14,688 bases of DNA from Planctomycetota bacterium (GTDB taxonomy: Bacteria; Planctomycetota; J058; J103), in contig RFJN01000377.1 of assembly GCA_003694875.1 (NCBI GenBank), positions 1 through 14,688 of the forward strand, read 5' to 3'. Both the position numbers and the translations under genes were made by a program. Below are positions 1-7,041 of the stretch, piece after piece (within the stretch, counting starts at the first letter, position 1; the number at the start of each line of letters is the position of its first letter). The notes under the pieces are model-generated. The model was not told the DNA's origin. It worked only from the letters and a program-made list of their open reading frames with translations, and did not search any database.

Positions 1-180
1 GATTACGTCTTGCGAGTTGCGACAGGATAGCCGCCGGTGCGCCGGTACGCAAGATGCGACCGCCGTTCGGAGCGCGCGCCGCGTCGGGGTGTGGGGGGCC
101 CGTGCACGGTGCGGCGCCGGGTGGCCGGCGCCGGGCGAGCGCCGGCGTGCGGACGCGGTGCGAAGCCGCATGCGTGGGCG

Positions 181-209
181 TTGCGCGCGGCCGCTCGCAC
201 CACTACGCT
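181..209 (+). promoter_or_regulatory. possible promoter of ribD (weak)
   Basis: TTGCGC at 181-186 and TACGCT at 204-209 are 17 bases apart and would start transcription about 28 bases before the ribD start codon. Each box matches only about half of the sigma-70 consensus, so this is tentative. The rest of 1-243 shows no convincing gene. It holds an imperfect hairpin whose outer stem pairs 8-14 (TCTTGCG) with 48-54, and no FMN-riboswitch core that I can recognise. Confidence 0.25.
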
Positions 210-243
210 CGACGCGACGCTCCGCAGACGGAGGACGCATGCG

Positions 244-1456
244 TTGACGCGACAGCCGCCATCGCCACCCGGTTCCGAACACGCCTGGCTGCTGCGCGCG
301 GTCGAACTCGCCGCACGCGGGCTCGGCCGCGTCGAGCCCAACCCGCCCGTGGGGGCGGTGTGCGTGCGCGAGGGCCGTGTGGTGGGCGAGGGCTGGCACG
401 AGCGGTTCGGCGGTCCGCACGCCGAGCGGCGTGCGCTCGAGGCGGCGGGGGGCGCGGCGCGGGGGGCGACGCTGTACGTCACGCTCGAGCCGTGCGCGCA
501 CCACGGCAAGACCCCGCCGTGCACCGACGCGATCCTCGCCGCCGGCTGTCGCCGCGTGGTCTACGCGTGCGCCGATCCGAACCCGGAGGCGGCCGGGGGG
601 GCGCGCCGGCTCGAGGCGGCCGGCGTCGAGGTCGCGCACCGGCCGCTTCCCGAGGCCGAGCGGTTGCTCGCGCCGTTTCTCGTCCGTGTGCGCGAGGGGC
701 GGCCGTGGGTGATCGCGAAGTGGGCCATGAGCCTCGATGGCCGGATCGCGACGCGCACGGGGCACGCACGCTGGATCAGCGGCGAACTCTCGCGGCAGCG
801 GGTGCACGAGCGTCGCGCGCAGGTGGACGCGGTGCTCGTGGGGATCGGGACAGCACTCGCCGACGACCCGCTGCTCACGGTGCGTCTGCCCGCGGGCCAC
901 CGGGTCGCCGGGGCGACGGGCAGGCCGCCGCTGCGGGTGGTGGTGGACACGCGGGCGCGGCTGCCCCTCACGAGTCGCCTCGTGGCGAGCGCGCGCGAGG
1001 CGCCGGTGCTCGTGGCCGTGGGCCGGCAGGCGCCCGCGCCGGCGCGGGCGGCCCTCCAGGCCGCGGGCTGCGAGGTGCTCGAAGTGGGGGGGGGACGACG
1101 GGCGGGTCGATCTCGGTGCGCTGCTGCGGGCGCTCGCGCGTCGGGGCGAGGGCGCCGAGCCCGCGCGTCGCGACGATCCGCGCACCCCGTGGCCCGCCAC
1201 GCGCGTGCTGGTGGAGGGGGGCGCGGCGATCCACGGCTCGCTGTTCGACGAGAGGCTCGTCGACGAGCTCGAGGTCTTCGTGGCGCCGAAGGTGGTGGGC
1301 GGCCGCGACGCCCCGGCGCCGGTGGGCGGGCGTGGGGTGGCGCGCATGGACGAGGCGCTGCGGCTCGGGGCGCTCGAGATCGAGCGGCTCGGCGAGGACC
1401 TCTGGCTGCGCGCACGGCGCGTGCGGCAGGGGGGGGCCGGGCGGGGCTTCGGTTGA
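244..1456 (+). CDS. ribD: RibD, bifunctional riboflavin deaminase/reductase, frameshifted
   Basis: RibD deaminates the pyrimidine ring of the early riboflavin intermediate and then reduces its ribose side chain, in the cytoplasm. The deaminase half shows the zinc site: HAE at residues 59-61, then PCAHHGKTPPC with cysteines 84 and 93. The reductase half begins near AKWAMSLDGRIA and includes a VLVEGG motif close to the end. The TTG start at 244 is chosen because GGAGG (230-234) lies 9 bases upstream and the protein then begins just before the conserved EHAWLLRAVELAARG region; the ATG at 239 stops after two codons. The reading frame is broken at nine consecutive G (1086-1094): the N-terminal two thirds is in one frame and the rest, from GDDGRVDLG, is in the +1 frame, ending at the TGA 1454-1456. 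Read uncorrected, the first frame runs on to 1611 without homology. With one G removed the protein is about 403 residues, slightly long for RibD. An assembly error, a true mutation or slippage are all possible. No other rib gene is adjacent. Confidence 0.9.
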
Positions 1457-1538
1457 TTGTGCGCCGACTGCGCGTCCGATCCCTTGCCTTGCTCGAAGAC
1501 CAAGATCGGCCCGTTCCCTTTGCAGGAACCGCTGCGTC

Positions 1539-1558
1539 AAAAGCGCCTCGGACGGCGC
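1539..1558 (-). terminator. intrinsic terminator of the LamG/PEP-CTERM gene
   Basis: Read on the minus strand this is GCGCC, a six-base loop (GTCCGA), GGCGC, then TTTT. It lies about 80 bases beyond the stop of the reverse gene that ends at 1641. The stem is only 5 bp but pure GC, and T-tracts are rare in this window. On the plus strand GGCGC (1554-1558) can instead pair with GCGCC (1565-1569), which might serve ribD transcripts, but no T-run follows there. Confidence 0.55.
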
Positions 1559-1640
1559 GGTCAAGCGCCAGAGATCACTCGACCAGCTCGGGGGGCGGCC
1601 GGTCGTCGTGACGGCGACGACGGTTCGGTTGTCTGTAGGC

Positions 1641-2399
1641 TCAAGAGACGAGGCGTCGTAGCAACGGCAGCAGCAGGGCCGTTACGGCCAGCCAGGCGGT
1701 GTCGGACTCCGGCACGGAGATCGACCCTTGTCCCTGGCCGGTAACCTGGATGTCGTCAATCAGTCCGGTGAAGCTGGTGCCGAGGTTGAGACTGGAAACG
1801 GGAGCACCGACCCGCAGCCAAGGCGTTCCCGCCGCGATCCCACCCGTTCCGCTGAATTGGACGTTGTCGACCCAGAAAGTAAACTGGAACGGCTTGATGA
1901 TGGCCTCGTGCCACTGGCCGTCGCGGTAGTCCTTGCCCCCATTGGCCACGGCCGGCGTCACGATGGTGTTGAAGCCATAGCCCGTTGCGGTGCTCAGTCC
2001 GAACCGTCCGCCGTAGATCAGACGCGCTCCAAAGCCTACGGGATAGCCACCGACTCCGCCGGCGAAGTTGTTCAGAAAGAAACCGTCGGCGGTCGCCTTG
2101 AAAAAGAACGACACCGTGAGCGTCGGGTCGTTGGTGCCGAGGTAGTTGCCGCCGACCGCCTGCGGATAGCTGTTAGCGGTGGGCGCGAACTGGAGGCTCT
2201 GACTCCCCGGGACCCCTGCGCCATCCTCGTTCGCGAACGAGATCGTCCCGGCAGGGCCGCTGGGAGTGAGCGTGTTCCCGTTGCCGCTACTGTCGTTGTA
2301 GTTGCCCTCGAAGTAGTACTTGGCCAGCGTCGCGGCTTGCACGGGGCGGAGACAGAAGAGGGGGGCTGCGAGGGCTGCGAGGAACACGACGGTGCGCAT
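1641..2399 (-). CDS. exported LamG-like protein with PEP-CTERM-like sorting tail
   Basis: The protein has 252 residues. An N-terminal signal peptide (MRTVVFLAALAAPLFCLRPVQA, likely cleaved after QA) precedes a concanavalin A-like/LamG jelly-roll domain (about 25-220). That domain shows YYFEGNYNDSSGNGN, LTVSFFFKA, DGQWHEAII, FWVDNV and TGLIDDIQV, the usual strand pattern of these beta-sandwich folds. The last 24 residues (229-252) contain VPESDT, a hydrophobic stretch and RR, which resembles the VPEPST...RR sorting signal read by exosortases; the second proline is replaced by serine. The ATG at 2399 has a near-perfect Shine-Dalgarno (GGAGGAG, 2414-2408) at 8 bases. The gene looks richer in A+T than its neighbours and has its own promoter and terminator, so it may be an acquired single-gene unit. 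Ligand and role are unknown. No exosortase gene is in view. LamG assignment is moderately sure; the sorting tail is likely. Confidence 0.85.
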   Translation of the reverse strand: MRTVVFLAALAAPLFCLRPVQAATLAKYYFEGNYNDSSGNGNTLTPSGPAGTISFANEDGAGVPGSQSLQFAPTANSYPQAVGGNYLGTNDPTLTVSFFFKATADGFFLNNFAGGVGGYPVGFGARLIYGGRFGLSTATGYGFNTIVTPAVANGGKDYRDGQWHEAIIKPFQFTFWVDNVQFSGTGGIAAGTPWLRVGAPVSSLNLGTSFTGLIDDIQVTGQGQGSISVPESDTAWLAVTALLLPLLRRLVS

Positions 2400-2468
2400 G
2401 AGCCAAGCTCCTCCACAATCTGAGCGGTGCCTTGTGGACGCGCCATGCACAGCGGCGGCTTCGCCGGA

Positions 2469-2498
2469 AGCATAGCGCGGTGTTCTGCTGCGTGTCAA
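2469..2498 (-). promoter_or_regulatory. sigma-70-like promoter of the LamG/PEP-CTERM gene
   Basis: On the minus strand a perfect -35 box TTGACA (2498-2493) is followed after 18 bases by TATGCT (2474-2469), four of six matches to TATAAT. Transcription would begin near 2462, giving a leader of about 62 bases before the ATG at 2399. The exact -35 match is striking in such GC-rich DNA. Confidence 0.65.
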
Positions 2499-2511
2499 GT
2501 CAATGCTCCAT

Positions 2512-2544
2512 CGTTCGGGGGGACACGTTCGAGGACAACGTTCG
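2512..2544. repeat. three CGTTCG repeats upstream of a promoter
   Basis: CGTTCG occurs at 2512, 2526 and 2539. The last two copies sit in a longer near-direct repeat, GGACACGTTCG (2521-2531) and GGACAACGTTCG (2533-2544). The cluster lies just upstream of the -35 box of the reverse LamG-like gene, a usual place for an activator site. The spacing of 13-14 bases is not a whole helical turn, so this may be chance. Confidence 0.3.
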
Positions 2545-2715
2545 CGGTGGCACGACGCGGGCTCGACCGCGTGGCACGGGCCGATCGGCACGGGAACCGT
2601 CTTGGGTGTTCGCCGTCTTGCGTGGAGCAGACCTTGCGGATAGAGCGGTGCGAAGCGTCCGCGCGTCGCACGGTACGACGCGCGAGGTCGGCAACCACAG
2701 GCAAGGAGGGGGAGC

Positions 2716-3510
2716 ATGAACGTGACCGTTGCGAGGAGACGTGTCGGTCGAGGCAGCCACGGGATCCTGTCGCGCCCGGTCCGCTGGCTCGGGCTCGGAG
2801 CGTGTGCGGTGGCGCTGCTCGCCTGCGGCGGCGGCGGGGGCGGCGGAGGTGGCGGCGTGTCGTCGGCCACGATCGCGCGCTTCACGGCGGCGCTTGCCAA
2901 TGCGAGCACCGATCCGAACGCACCGGGGCTCGGGCTCAGCAACGCGCAGGAACTCACCGAGGTGCTGACCGCCCTGCGCGATCTGCCCACCGTCGAGGTG
3001 CAGATCGACAACCAGCAGCCCGAACTGTGGTGGATCTGCATCTGGGAGGTCGATGACCAGGTCAGGGGCGAGCGGTACACGGTCGGGGCCGCGATCTCGA
3101 CCGATCCGGCCGATCCCGATTACCTCGTCTGGATGACGCCGAAGATCGGGCCGCAGCAGACCGAACTCGACGCGGCGCCGAGCACCACGACCGGGACCGC
3201 GGGACTCGTGCTCAACGAGACGACGCCGTTTCTCGGGGTGAGCCCCGACGCGGCGGGGGACACGTACAAGAACGACGGCAGCACCCTCACGGGGCAGATC
3301 GTCTACACCTCGCCGTGTCTCGGCACCGCGCCTGCGCAGTACCACTACACCGCCGAAAAGGTCGAGATCGACTTCGCGCTGCTGTCGAACTTCGAGGGGC
3401 CCGGCACGCCGCCGGTGACCCGCACGGGCAAGATTCCGCCCGGGGCGCTCGCGACCACCACGGGGCCGGTGCCGTCGCTGCGGATCACCTACACCGCCGG
3501 CTGTCCCTGA
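2716..3510 (+). CDS. lipoprotein with poly-glycine linker, function unknown
   Basis: A 264-residue protein of no family I recognise. A positively charged N-terminus (RRR at 7-9) and a hydrophobic segment lead to the lipobox LLAC, with Cys37 as the probable lipidated residue. Ten glycines follow directly, then a soluble domain of about 215 residues. That domain is rich in Thr, Pro and Asp and contains PELWWICIWEVDDQ, DYLVWMTPKIG and three further cysteines (in WWIC, TSPC and the final GCP), two of which could form a disulfide. The ATG has a strong AAGGAGG (2703-2709) 6 bases upstream. Third codon positions are mostly G or C, supporting a real gene. It is divergent from the LamG-like gene and convergent with rpsA, so it is probably monocistronic. 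The product should be anchored in a membrane facing the periplasm or cell surface; nothing in it shows an enzymatic role. Confidence 0.85.
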   Translation: MNVTVARRRVGRGSHGILSRPVRWLGLGACAVALLACGGGGGGGGGGVSSATIARFTAALANASTDPNAPGLGLSNAQELTEVLTALRDLPTVEVQIDNQQPELWWICIWEVDDQVRGERYTVGAAISTDPADPDYLVWMTPKIGPQQTELDAAPSTTTGTAGLVLNETTPFLGVSPDAAGDTYKNDGSTLTGQIVYTSPCLGTAPAQYHYTAEKVEIDFALLSNFEGPGTPPVTRTGKIPPGALATTTGPVPSLRITYTAGCP

Positions 3511-3516
3511 TTCCGG

Positions 3517-3534
3517 CGCCGCGGGGGCGCGGCG
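3517..3534 (+). terminator. GC-rich hairpin after the lipoprotein gene
   Basis: CGCCGCG (3517-3523) pairs perfectly with CGCGGCG (3528-3534) around a GGGG loop, starting 7 bases after the stop codon. No T-tract follows, so it is a weak terminator candidate or an mRNA 3'-end stabiliser. Confidence 0.4.
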
Positions 3535-3664
3535 TGACCCGTCCACCGCGCACGGAGCAGCGTCCGCGCCCCGCGCCCACCGCGACCGTCGCTCCGAGAG
3601 CCGTGCGGCGTTCAGTGTGTTTGTCATCGGCACTCGCCAGGCCCTCGCGCGCGGCGCCGATGGG

Positions 3665-3699
3665 AGACGGCCCGCCGGGTCATCCCCGGCGGGCCGTCT
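3665..3699. terminator. perfect 15-bp inverted repeat between convergent genes
   Basis: AGACGGCCCGCCGGG (3665-3679) pairs without mismatch with 3685-3699 around the loop TCATC. It lies between the end of the forward lipoprotein gene and the end of the reverse rpsA gene, the usual place for a two-way terminator. Neither side carries a clear T-run, so its action as an intrinsic terminator is inferred from stem strength and position. Confidence 0.7.
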
Positions 3700-3758
3700 G
3701 CAACTTCTGCGCGGTGTGAGATGCTGGGCCGCAGCGCGGCGTCAGCGTCCGCGTGGTG

Positions 3759-5414
3759 TCACTGCTCGCCGCCGCGCTCGATGTTGCGCATGCTGAGGCC
3801 GATCTTGCGCTCGGTGGGATCGATCTTGATGATCCGCACGTCGACCTTCTGGCCGATCTGCAGCACGTCGGCGGGGTTGTCGATCTTGTCGTCCGAGATC
3901 TCGGAGACGTGCAGAAGCCCCTCGAGGTTGTCCTCGAGTTGCACGAACACGCCGAAGTTGGTGATCTTCGTCACCGTGCCCGAGGTGATGGTGCCCGGAC
4001 CGTACTTGGCCGGGATCTCGGTGTCCCACGGATCCTCCTCGAGCTGCTTCATGCCGAGCGCGATCCGCTTCTTGTCCTGATCGACGCTCAGCACCATGCA
4101 CCGCACCGTGTCGCCCTTCTTGACGATGTCGGACGGGTGCATGACCTTGCGGGTCCAGGACATGTCCGAGACGTGCAGCAGCCCGTCGATCCCCTCCTCG
4201 AGCTCGACGAAGGCGCCGTAGTTGGTGAGGTTGCGCACCTTGCCCTCGATGATGGTCCCCACCGGGTACTTCTGCTCCACCTCGTCCCAGGGGTTCATCT
4301 GGACCTGCTTGAGGCCGAGCGAGATCTCCTGCTTCTGCTTGTTGATGTCGAGGACCATCACCTCGATCTCGTCGCCCTGGCTCAGCACCTCGCTCGGGTG
4401 GTTGATCCGGCGCGTCCACGACATCTCCGAGACGTGCACGAGCCCCTCGACCCCCTCCTCGAGCTTGACGAACGCGCCGTAGCTCAGCACGTTCACCACC
4501 GTGCCCTTGACGCGCGAGCCGATCGGGTAGCGGTTCTCGATGTCCTCCCACGGCGAGGACTGCTTCTGCTTGAGACCGAGCGAGACGCGCTCCTGCACCG
4601 GGTCCACCTTGATGACGACCACCTCGACCTCGTCGTCGATCGACAGCATGTCCGAGGGGTGGTTGATCCGGCCCCAGGACATGTCGGTGATGTGCAGCAG
4701 CCCGTCGAGGCCGCCGAGGTCGATGAAGGCGCCGAAGTCGGCGATGTTCTTGACCACGCCCTTGACCCAGTCGCCCTCCTTGAGGCGTGCGAGCAGGTCC
4801 TTCTTCTGCTCCTCGCGCCGCGCCTCGATCAGCCGGCGACGCGAGACCACGATGTTCATGCGGTCCTCGTCGATCTTGATGATCTTGCACATCAGGTTCT
4901 GCCCGATGTACTCGCCGACATCCGGGATGCGGCGGATCGAGATCTGCGAGGCCGGCAGGAAGACGGGCACGCCGATGTCGACGAGCAGCCCGCCCTTGAT
5001 CTTGCGCATGACGCGGCCCTGCACCGTGTCGCCCTTGCCGTAGGTGCTGATCACCCGCTCCCAGCCGCGGATGCGCTCGGCCTTGCGCTTGGACAGCACG
5101 ACAAGGCCTTCCTCGTCCTCGACCTTCTCGAGCAGCACCTCGACGGGATCGCCCACCTTGACCTGTGCCGGGTTCGGCCACTGGTCGAGCGGGATCACGC
5201 CCTCGCTCTTGTAGCCGATGTCGATCACCGCGTCGGTGCCGACGATGTCGAGCACCCGACCGTTGATGATCTGGTTCGGCTCGAAGTGCTTGACCGACTC
5301 CTCGTACAGCTGTGCGATCTGCTCGTCGTCGGCGTCGCCGATCGCCTGCGACAGCGCGAGTTCGACTTCCTCGGGGCTCGGGGCGAGCTTCTTGATCAGT
5401 TCGTTGGTTGCCAT
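3759..5414 (-). CDS. rpsA: 30S ribosomal protein S1
   Basis: S1 binds mRNA on the small ribosomal subunit and helps start translation, especially of messages with weak Shine-Dalgarno sites. The 551-residue product is close in length to E. coli S1 (557) and has six S1 (OB-fold) repeats at roughly 48-113, 127-195, 212-280, 297-367, 384-454 and 470-540. The repeats carry recurring GAFV/GAFI, GLLHVS and SLGLKQ motifs. Repeats 3-5 are most alike; 1 and 2 are the divergent ribosome-docking type. The start MATNELIKKL (ATG 5414) is chosen over an in-frame ATG at 5522 because the promoter -10 box covers that upstream codon. No GGAGG precedes the ATG, as is common for rpsA, which is often autoregulated. 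It lies downstream of cmk and an unknown gene on the same strand, matching the widespread cmk-rpsA order. Confidence 0.98.
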   Translation of the reverse strand: MATNELIKKLAPSPEEVELALSQAIGDADDEQIAQLYEESVKHFEPNQIINGRVLDIVGTDAVIDIGYKSEGVIPLDQWPNPAQVKVGDPVEVLLEKVEDEEGLVVLSKRKAERIRGWERVISTYGKGDTVQGRVMRKIKGGLLVDIGVPVFLPASQISIRRIPDVGEYIGQNLMCKIIKIDEDRMNIVVSRRRLIEARREEQKKDLLARLKEGDWVKGVVKNIADFGAFIDLGGLDGLLHITDMSWGRINHPSDMLSIDDEVEVVVIKVDPVQERVSLGLKQKQSSPWEDIENRYPIGSRVKGTVVNVLSYGAFVKLEEGVEGLVHVSEMSWTRRINHPSEVLSQGDEIEVMVLDINKQKQEISLGLKQVQMNPWDEVEQKYPVGTIIEGKVRNLTNYGAFVELEEGIDGLLHVSDMSWTRKVMHPSDIVKKGDTVRCMVLSVDQDKKRIALGMKQLEEDPWDTEIPAKYGPGTITSGTVTKITNFGVFVQLEDNLEGLLHVSEISDDKIDNPADVLQIGQKVDVRIIKIDPTERKIGLSMRNIERGGEQ

Positions 5415-5483
5415 GGGGTTCGGGTTCGTTCCCAACAGACGATGTGCGGTTGCATACCGTGGTTGTCCGTACCGGTTGCAAGC

Positions 5484-5503
5484 CCGGGAGACCACCTCCC
5501 CGG
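5484..5503 (-). promoter_or_regulatory. hairpin in the rpsA leader
   Basis: In the leader of about 100 bases between the predicted rpsA transcription start (near 5514) and the ATG, GGGAG (5486-5490) pairs with CTCCC (5496-5500) around ACCAC. The stem extends by two pairs past a bulged C at 5501. On the message the loop reads GTGGT. S1 messages are often translationally autoregulated through leader structure; that role here is inference. Confidence 0.35.
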
Positions 5504-5520
5504 CCCACCGGAAGCAAGGC

Positions 5521-5548
5521 ATTTTAGGGCGAGCGCCCGTTTGCGCAA
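5521..5548 (-). promoter_or_regulatory. sigma-70-like promoter of rpsA
   Basis: On the minus strand TTGCGC (5548-5543) and TAAAAT (5526-5521) are 16 bases apart. TAAAAT matches TATAAT at five of six bases and stands out in GC-rich sequence. It lies in the gap after the unknown gene ending at 5575, so rpsA can be expressed independently of cmk. Confidence 0.6.
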
Positions 5549-5574
5549 GGGGCTCTCTGTGCCGCGGTGTGCTC

Positions 5575-6165
5575 TCAGTCGAGCCGCCGCTCGCGCCGGC
5601 CGCGTTCGTCCTCGAGCCGCTCGCGGCCGTCGCGGTACTCCGCCTCCCGGCCGCGTTCGACGTGGTCCTCGGCGTAGCCCGGCGAGCCGGGCCGCTTCTG
5701 CAGCTCGCGCTCGGTCAGATCGCGCTCGTGCTTGCGGACCGCGAGCTCATCGCGGGTGGCGATCGTGGCGTTGCCGTCGGTCGGCTGCGCCTCGCGCACC
5801 CCGGCGAGCACCTGCTCGGCGTGCGGCTGCTCCTCGAGCCGCGCGAGCGCCTCGCTCTGGATCGCGGCAAGCCGCCCGAGCCGCTCGTCGAGCGGCGAGG
5901 GGGCGACCGCCGCCTGCAGCCCGGCGGCGAGCGCGCCCGCCACCGCGGCGGTGGGGTCGGGACCTTGCGTGTCGTCGGGCGTCGCCGGCTCGGCGGGCGG
6001 GGGCGGGCTCGCGCCGGCCGCGCTCGCCGCACCGAGCGCGGCGGCGGCCGCGTCCTCGGCGTCGCGCCGCTCGAGCTCCTCCTGCATGCGCTGCCACATA
6101 CGCGCCCGCGCCATGGGGCTCGATCCCGCCGCCTCGATCGGGTCGAGTTCATCGCGTCGCTGCAT
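5575..6165 (-). CDS. unknown charged, helical protein coupled to cmk
   Basis: A 196-residue protein I do not recognise. Its ATG shares one base with the cmk stop codon (TGATG), so its translation is probably coupled to cmk. Third codon positions are almost all G or C throughout, which argues for a real gene. An N-terminal amphipathic helix (around MARARMWQRMQEELERRD, residues 18-35) is followed by an Ala/Pro-rich linker with PPPP (about 40-75). A second helical stretch follows (about 85-115, LDERLGRLAAIQSEALARLEEQ), then a highly charged Arg/Glu tail (about 130-196). It has no cysteine, signal peptide or membrane segment, so it is likely cytoplasmic and partly coiled-coil or disordered. In many genomes this position between cmk and rpsA is empty or holds an acyltransferase gene; this protein does not resemble one. 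It could bind RNA or ribosomes, but nothing seen proves it. Confidence 0.75.
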   Translation of the reverse strand: MQRRDELDPIEAAGSSPMARARMWQRMQEELERRDAEDAAAAALGAASAAGASPPPPAEPATPDDTQGPDPTAAVAGALAAGLQAAVAPSPLDERLGRLAAIQSEALARLEEQPHAEQVLAGVREAQPTDGNATIATRDELAVRKHERDLTERELQKRPGSPGYAEDHVERGREAEYRDGRERLEDERGRRERRLD

Positions 6166-6881
6166 CACCGCTCCTCCACCGGTTCGGCGCTCGCCACCGG
6201 GCGCCGGCCGCCTGTGGCCCCGCGCTCGCGCGCCGCCTGCACGATCGTGTCCACCACCTCGTCGATCGTCATGTTCGTGGTGTCGATCACGAGCGCGTCG
6301 GGCGCGATCCGCAGCGGCGCCACCGCGCGCTCGCGATCCTGGCGGTCGCGCTCCTCGATCGCGCGCAGCACCTGTTCGTAGGGCTCCGGGCGGCCGCGGC
6401 GAGCGAGTTCCCGGGCGCGTCGCCGCGCGCGCTCCTCGGCGCTCGCCTCGAGGTAGACCTTGAGGTCGGCGTGGGGAAAGATCACCGTCGTCGTGTCGCG
6501 ACCGTCCGCGACCGCGTCTCTCGCCACGGCCGCGATCCGGCGCACCCGCTCGGTCACCTGCGCACGCACCGGGGCGACGGCGGCGAGCCGGGAGACCGCG
6601 CGCGTCACCTCGGGGCTGCGGATCCGATCGGTCACGTCGCAGCCGTCGAGCCGCACCCGCAGCTCGCCCGTCTCGGTCGGCTCGAGTTCGAGACGAACCT
6701 CGCGGGCGAGCGCGGCGAGCCGCGCCGGGTCGTCGAGGGGCAGGCCGCGTTCGAGCGCCGCGAGGGTGAGCGCGCGGTAGATCGCGCCGGAGTCGATGTG
6801 CAGCGCGCCGAGCCGGCGCGCGACCTCGCGCGCGACCGTCGATTTTCCGCTGCCCGAGGGGCCGTCCATGGCGATGATCAT
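6165..6881 (-). CDS. cmk: (d)CMP kinase
   Basis: Cytidylate kinase transfers phosphate from ATP to CMP or dCMP in pyrimidine nucleotide salvage and synthesis. The product is 238 residues (E. coli 227). It begins MIIAMDGPSGSGKST, with the P-loop at residues 7-15. It also shows the family's IDSGAIYRALT segment, DVTDRIRSPEV in the CMP-binding insert, the ADGRD motif followed by VIFPHADLKVYLEAS, the lid arginines (RARRRARELARRG) and RDRQDRERAVAPL. The GRD motif is followed by TTT where most relatives have a hydrophobic residue plus GT. The ATG at 6881 is chosen because the homologous start falls there; the ribosome site upstream is weak (AGGGG some 14 bases away). It overlaps the next gene by one base and heads the cmk-unknown-rpsA cluster. 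Confidence 0.95.
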   Translation of the reverse strand: MIIAMDGPSGSGKSTVAREVARRLGALHIDSGAIYRALTLAALERGLPLDDPARLAALAREVRLELEPTETGELRVRLDGCDVTDRIRSPEVTRAVSRLAAVAPVRAQVTERVRRIAAVARDAVADGRDTTTVIFPHADLKVYLEASAEERARRRARELARRGRPEPYEQVLRAIEERDRQDRERAVAPLRIAPDALVIDTTNMTIDEVVDTIVQAARERGATGGRRPVASAEPVEER

Positions 6882-6990
6882 CGCCGTGCAGCATACCCCT
6901 GCCGCCGGTGCGCGGGCAAGGGAGAGGCGGTCGGCGTCGGGCCGTGCGGCGGGTGCGAGGGGCTCGCCGCGGCGGCTCGTGCCGGGGTGC

Positions 6991-7041
6991 GTCCGCGAGC
7001 ACGGGCAGACGCCGGGCGCTGTCCAGCGCCCGCCCGTGGAC
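6991..7041. repeat. nested inverted repeat in the cmk/nnrS divergent gap
   Basis: An inner perfect stem GGGCGCT (7014-7020) / AGCGCCC (7025-7031) with loop GTCC is enclosed by ACGGGC (7001-7006) / GCCCGT (7032-7037), and further out by GTCC (6991-6994) / GGAC (7038-7041). It touches the possible -35 box of the forward gene, so it could be an operator or a structured leader. Confidence 0.4.

Larger units (their letters stand above)
2400..2715. other. 316-bp divergent intergenic region
   Basis: This stretch separates the divergent LamG-like and lipoprotein genes. It holds the minus-strand promoter (2469-2498), a repeat cluster (2512-2544) and, at its right end, a strong Shine-Dalgarno (AAGGAGG, 2703-2709) for the lipoprotein gene. 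I could not find a convincing plus-strand promoter. Open frames crossing it lack homology and read as shadows of neighbouring composition. Confidence 0.6.

Noticed and set aside
1..243. FMN riboswitch in front of ribD
   Set aside because: The conserved core segments of that riboswitch are not present; only a generic hairpin (8-54) was seen.
5412..5522. A 36-residue longer N-terminus for S1 starting at the ATG at 5522
   Set aside because: The predicted -10 box (5526-5521) overlaps that codon, the extra residues are unlike S1, and transcription should begin downstream of it.
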